From: an uncultured Eubacteriales bacterium
GTDB taxonomy: Bacteria > Bacillota > Clostridia > Monoglobales > Monoglobaceae
DNA: 22,255 bases
Assembly (NCBI GenBank): GCA_900542675.1
Contig: UQOT01000029.1
Span: 1-22,255, forward strand
Direction: 5' to 3'
Shown piece after piece: positions 20,733-22,255 of this stretch. Every line of letters starts with the position of its first letter. Within the stretch, counting starts at the first letter, position 1. The notes under the pieces were generated by a model that was not told where the DNA came from, did not search any database, and saw nothing but the letters and a program-made list of their open reading frames with translations. Made by a program: the position numbers and the translations under genes.

Positions 20733-22255
20733 GTTTAACAACCCGCCGTGCCGACGGGCTGCGGCGGTCTTTCATTTTTATGCATATTACCGTCATATCA
20801 TCTGTGGCGGTCTCGTTTATTTCACTTTCGCGCCGAACAGCTTCTTTGAGTATTATCTGCGCGAGGTCGTTGGGGTCGAGTTCCTCATCAAACGTATTAA
20901 TTATATCCTTCAGCCAACGGTCGTCGCCGTCCTTACCGATAACGCCGTCGCTTGTCATAACGACAAACGCTCCGTTTTCAAGAGTATGCGCAAAGGTTTC
21001 AATATCGACTATCGAAACAATTCCTATCGGCAGAGACGCCGCGCGCACCGTCTCGGTATAATCGGGATGTCTGATGTAGCTCGCCTCCGCGCCGTTCTTA
21101 ATAAACTCCACCTGACCCGAATACAAGTCAATAACGCACATATCCACGGTTGCAAACGCATCGTGAACCGACTTCATCACCATAACCGAATTAACAAGTT
21201 TTACCGCTATCGCCTTGTCAAATCCCGCTTCAAGAAAGTTGCCGAGCAATCTGACTATCGCGTCGCTCTCAATCGCCGCCTTGTGACCGGTTCCCATACC
21301 GTCGCTCAGCGTTACAACAAACTTGCCGTTGCCCAAGTCCTTTGTATAATGCTTGTCTCCGCTCTCGTCGTCCTCGCTTCTGCACGCCACGCCGATTAAC
21401 GTTTCAAAACCCTCAATCTGACTAAAACGCATACGGCATTTCCCCTGCGAAGTCACCTTCAGCTCACCGCCATCCGACGCAACATTTACCCCAAGAATTT
21501 TCTTTACAACAGACCGTATTTTTGTTCGGCACACCTCAGGGTCCTCACAATCGACAACACTCAGGTCTACCGAATATTTTTGATTTTTGTCACGCAGTAC
21601 ATCCACGCGCTCGGTATTAATTCCGAGTTCGTCAAGCTCCTCCGCTATTCCGTCAGAGGCAATTATATCCAGTGTTTTTTCATCATATATTTCCTCAGCT
21701 GCATTTCTGATTATTTCGGATATTTCTTTAAACTGTTCACCCGTCAACTCCCGGTTTTCGGCAAGCTTGCTCTTCCAGGTTCGGTTTATCTTATAGACCT
21801 CAAAAAGACGGTTTATCTCGGAGATGAGCGGCAAAATCCGAACGCACTTGTCATTAAAATGCTGCGGTACATCACTTAGCTGAAGCGAGCCGCGGCGTTC
21901 CATTATTTCAAGAAATTTAAACATCGTCTTATAAGTCGCATTAAAATCCTTCTGCCAGCAATATCCGACTCTGGTGCAGTTCTTGCACACCCTGTCGGCA
22001 GCGGTGTCGAACAGCAGTGCAACGTCGCTCATATCAACAGGGTTCTGTTTGTCAGAAATCTCTGAAAACGTCCGCGACAGCTCATAGAACGAGTCCGACA
22101 TCCGCATCAGCTTATCGTTTACATAAGACTTGAGCCGCTCCGCATCAGCCGCATCATCGTGGGGCAAATCGGTTATTCTTCCCGCCGCCTTAATTACAGC
22201 CTCGGGAATAAAATACGACGCTGCCGCCGCGGATAAAAATTCATAAATATTAGGC
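20713..22255 (-). CDS. spoIIE: Stage II sporulation protein E, C-terminal part (cut by window edge)
   Basis: The frame is open to the right edge, so the N-terminal membrane region is missing; about 513 residues are visible. In Bacillus SpoIIE dephosphorylates SpoIIAA to activate sigma-F in the forespore. Seen here are a central region with a cysteine cluster (CKNCTRVGYCW), a helical linker, and a PP2C phosphatase domain with VTLSDGMGTGHKAA, ATVDMCVIDLYSGQVEFIKNGA, VVMTSDGVIG and TDDMTVICIK. The acidic metal ligands are present, so it should be active. A TTG at 22167 could be read as a start, but in-frame coding sequence continues upstream to the edge. It is the main evidence that the organism sporulates. 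Confidence 0.92.
   Translation of the reverse strand, partial: PNIYEFLSAAAASYFIPEAVIKAAGRITDLPHDDAADAERLKSYVNDKLMRMSDSFYELSRTFSEISDKQNPVDMSDVALLFDTAADRVCKNCTRVGYCWQKDFNATYKTMFKFLEIMERRGSLQLSDVPQHFNDKCVRILPLISEINRLFEVYKINRTWKSKLAENRELTGEQFKEISEIIRNAAEEIYDEKTLDIIASDGIAEELDELGINTERVDVLRDKNQKYSVDLSVVDCEDPEVCRTKIRSVVKKILGVNVASDGGELKVTSQGKCRMRFSQIEGFETLIGVACRSEDDESGDKHYTKDLGNGKFVVTLSDGMGTGHKAAIESDAIVRLLGNFLEAGFDKAIAVKLVNSVMVMKSVHDAFATVDMCVIDLYSGQVEFIKNGAEASYIRHPDYTETVRAASLPIGIVSIVDIETFAHTLENGAFVVMTSDGVIGKDGDDRWLKDIINTFDEELDPNDLAQIILKEAVRRESEINETATDDMTVICIKMKDRRSPSARRVVKQKIAAL

Overview
The window looks like a chromosomal segment of an endospore-forming member of the Clostridia (Bacillota), probably an uncultured gut-type lineage. 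The basis is a SpoIIE-type phosphatase at the right edge, the dnaN-recF-remB-gyrB gene order typical of Firmicutes, SLH and stalk (copper-amine-oxidase-N-like) surface domains, AGGAGG-type ribosome sites, TTG/GTG starts, and several textbook sigma-A promoters with 17-nt spacers. No tRNA, rRNA, CRISPR array, phage block or intact insertion sequence was seen.

Layout: (1) 1-1945, plus strand: trmN6 and rsmI, the yabB-yabC pair of Bacillus without yazA, separated by palindromic intergenic repeats. (2) 5251-1929, minus strand: a tight set of polysaccharide deacetylase, rlmB, ymdB and pgeF (yfiH), convergent with rsmI. (3) 7687-5334, minus strand: a small stalk-domain protein and a large SLH surface protein behind a good promoter. 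(4) 15000-7802, minus strand: dnaN, recF, remB, gyrB, then a ThyX-like protein and a VIT/VWA protein whose metal site is degenerate. dnaA, yaaA and gyrA are absent from this normally conserved cluster. (5) 15165-16526, plus strand: a Y-family polymerase (dinB type) divergent from dnaN, behind a perfect-consensus promoter flanked by two matching palindromes. (6) 16532-17335: a 73-aa CxxC/CxxC protein preceded by a compact structured RNA with its own promoter and UUCG terminator, then about 250 bp of repeat-like noncoding DNA. (7) 19269-17336, minus strand: an HPt protein and a receiver/HD-GYP response regulator. (8) 19476-20635, plus strand: a Ca2+/Na+ exchanger followed by the 3' remnant of a lost secreted-protein gene and a terminator. 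(9) 20713-22255, minus strand: the C-terminal part of SpoIIE, cut by the window edge.

The genes serve RNA modification (trmN6, rsmI, rlmB), replication and repair (dnaN, recF, gyrB, dinB), cell-envelope functions (deacetylase, SLH, stalk), biofilm or c-di-GMP signalling (remB, ymdB, HPt, HD-GYP) and sporulation (spoIIE). The least explained parts are the structured RNA upstream of the zinc-ribbon gene, the paired operator-like palindromes at dinB, and the two unusual proteins downstream of gyrB.
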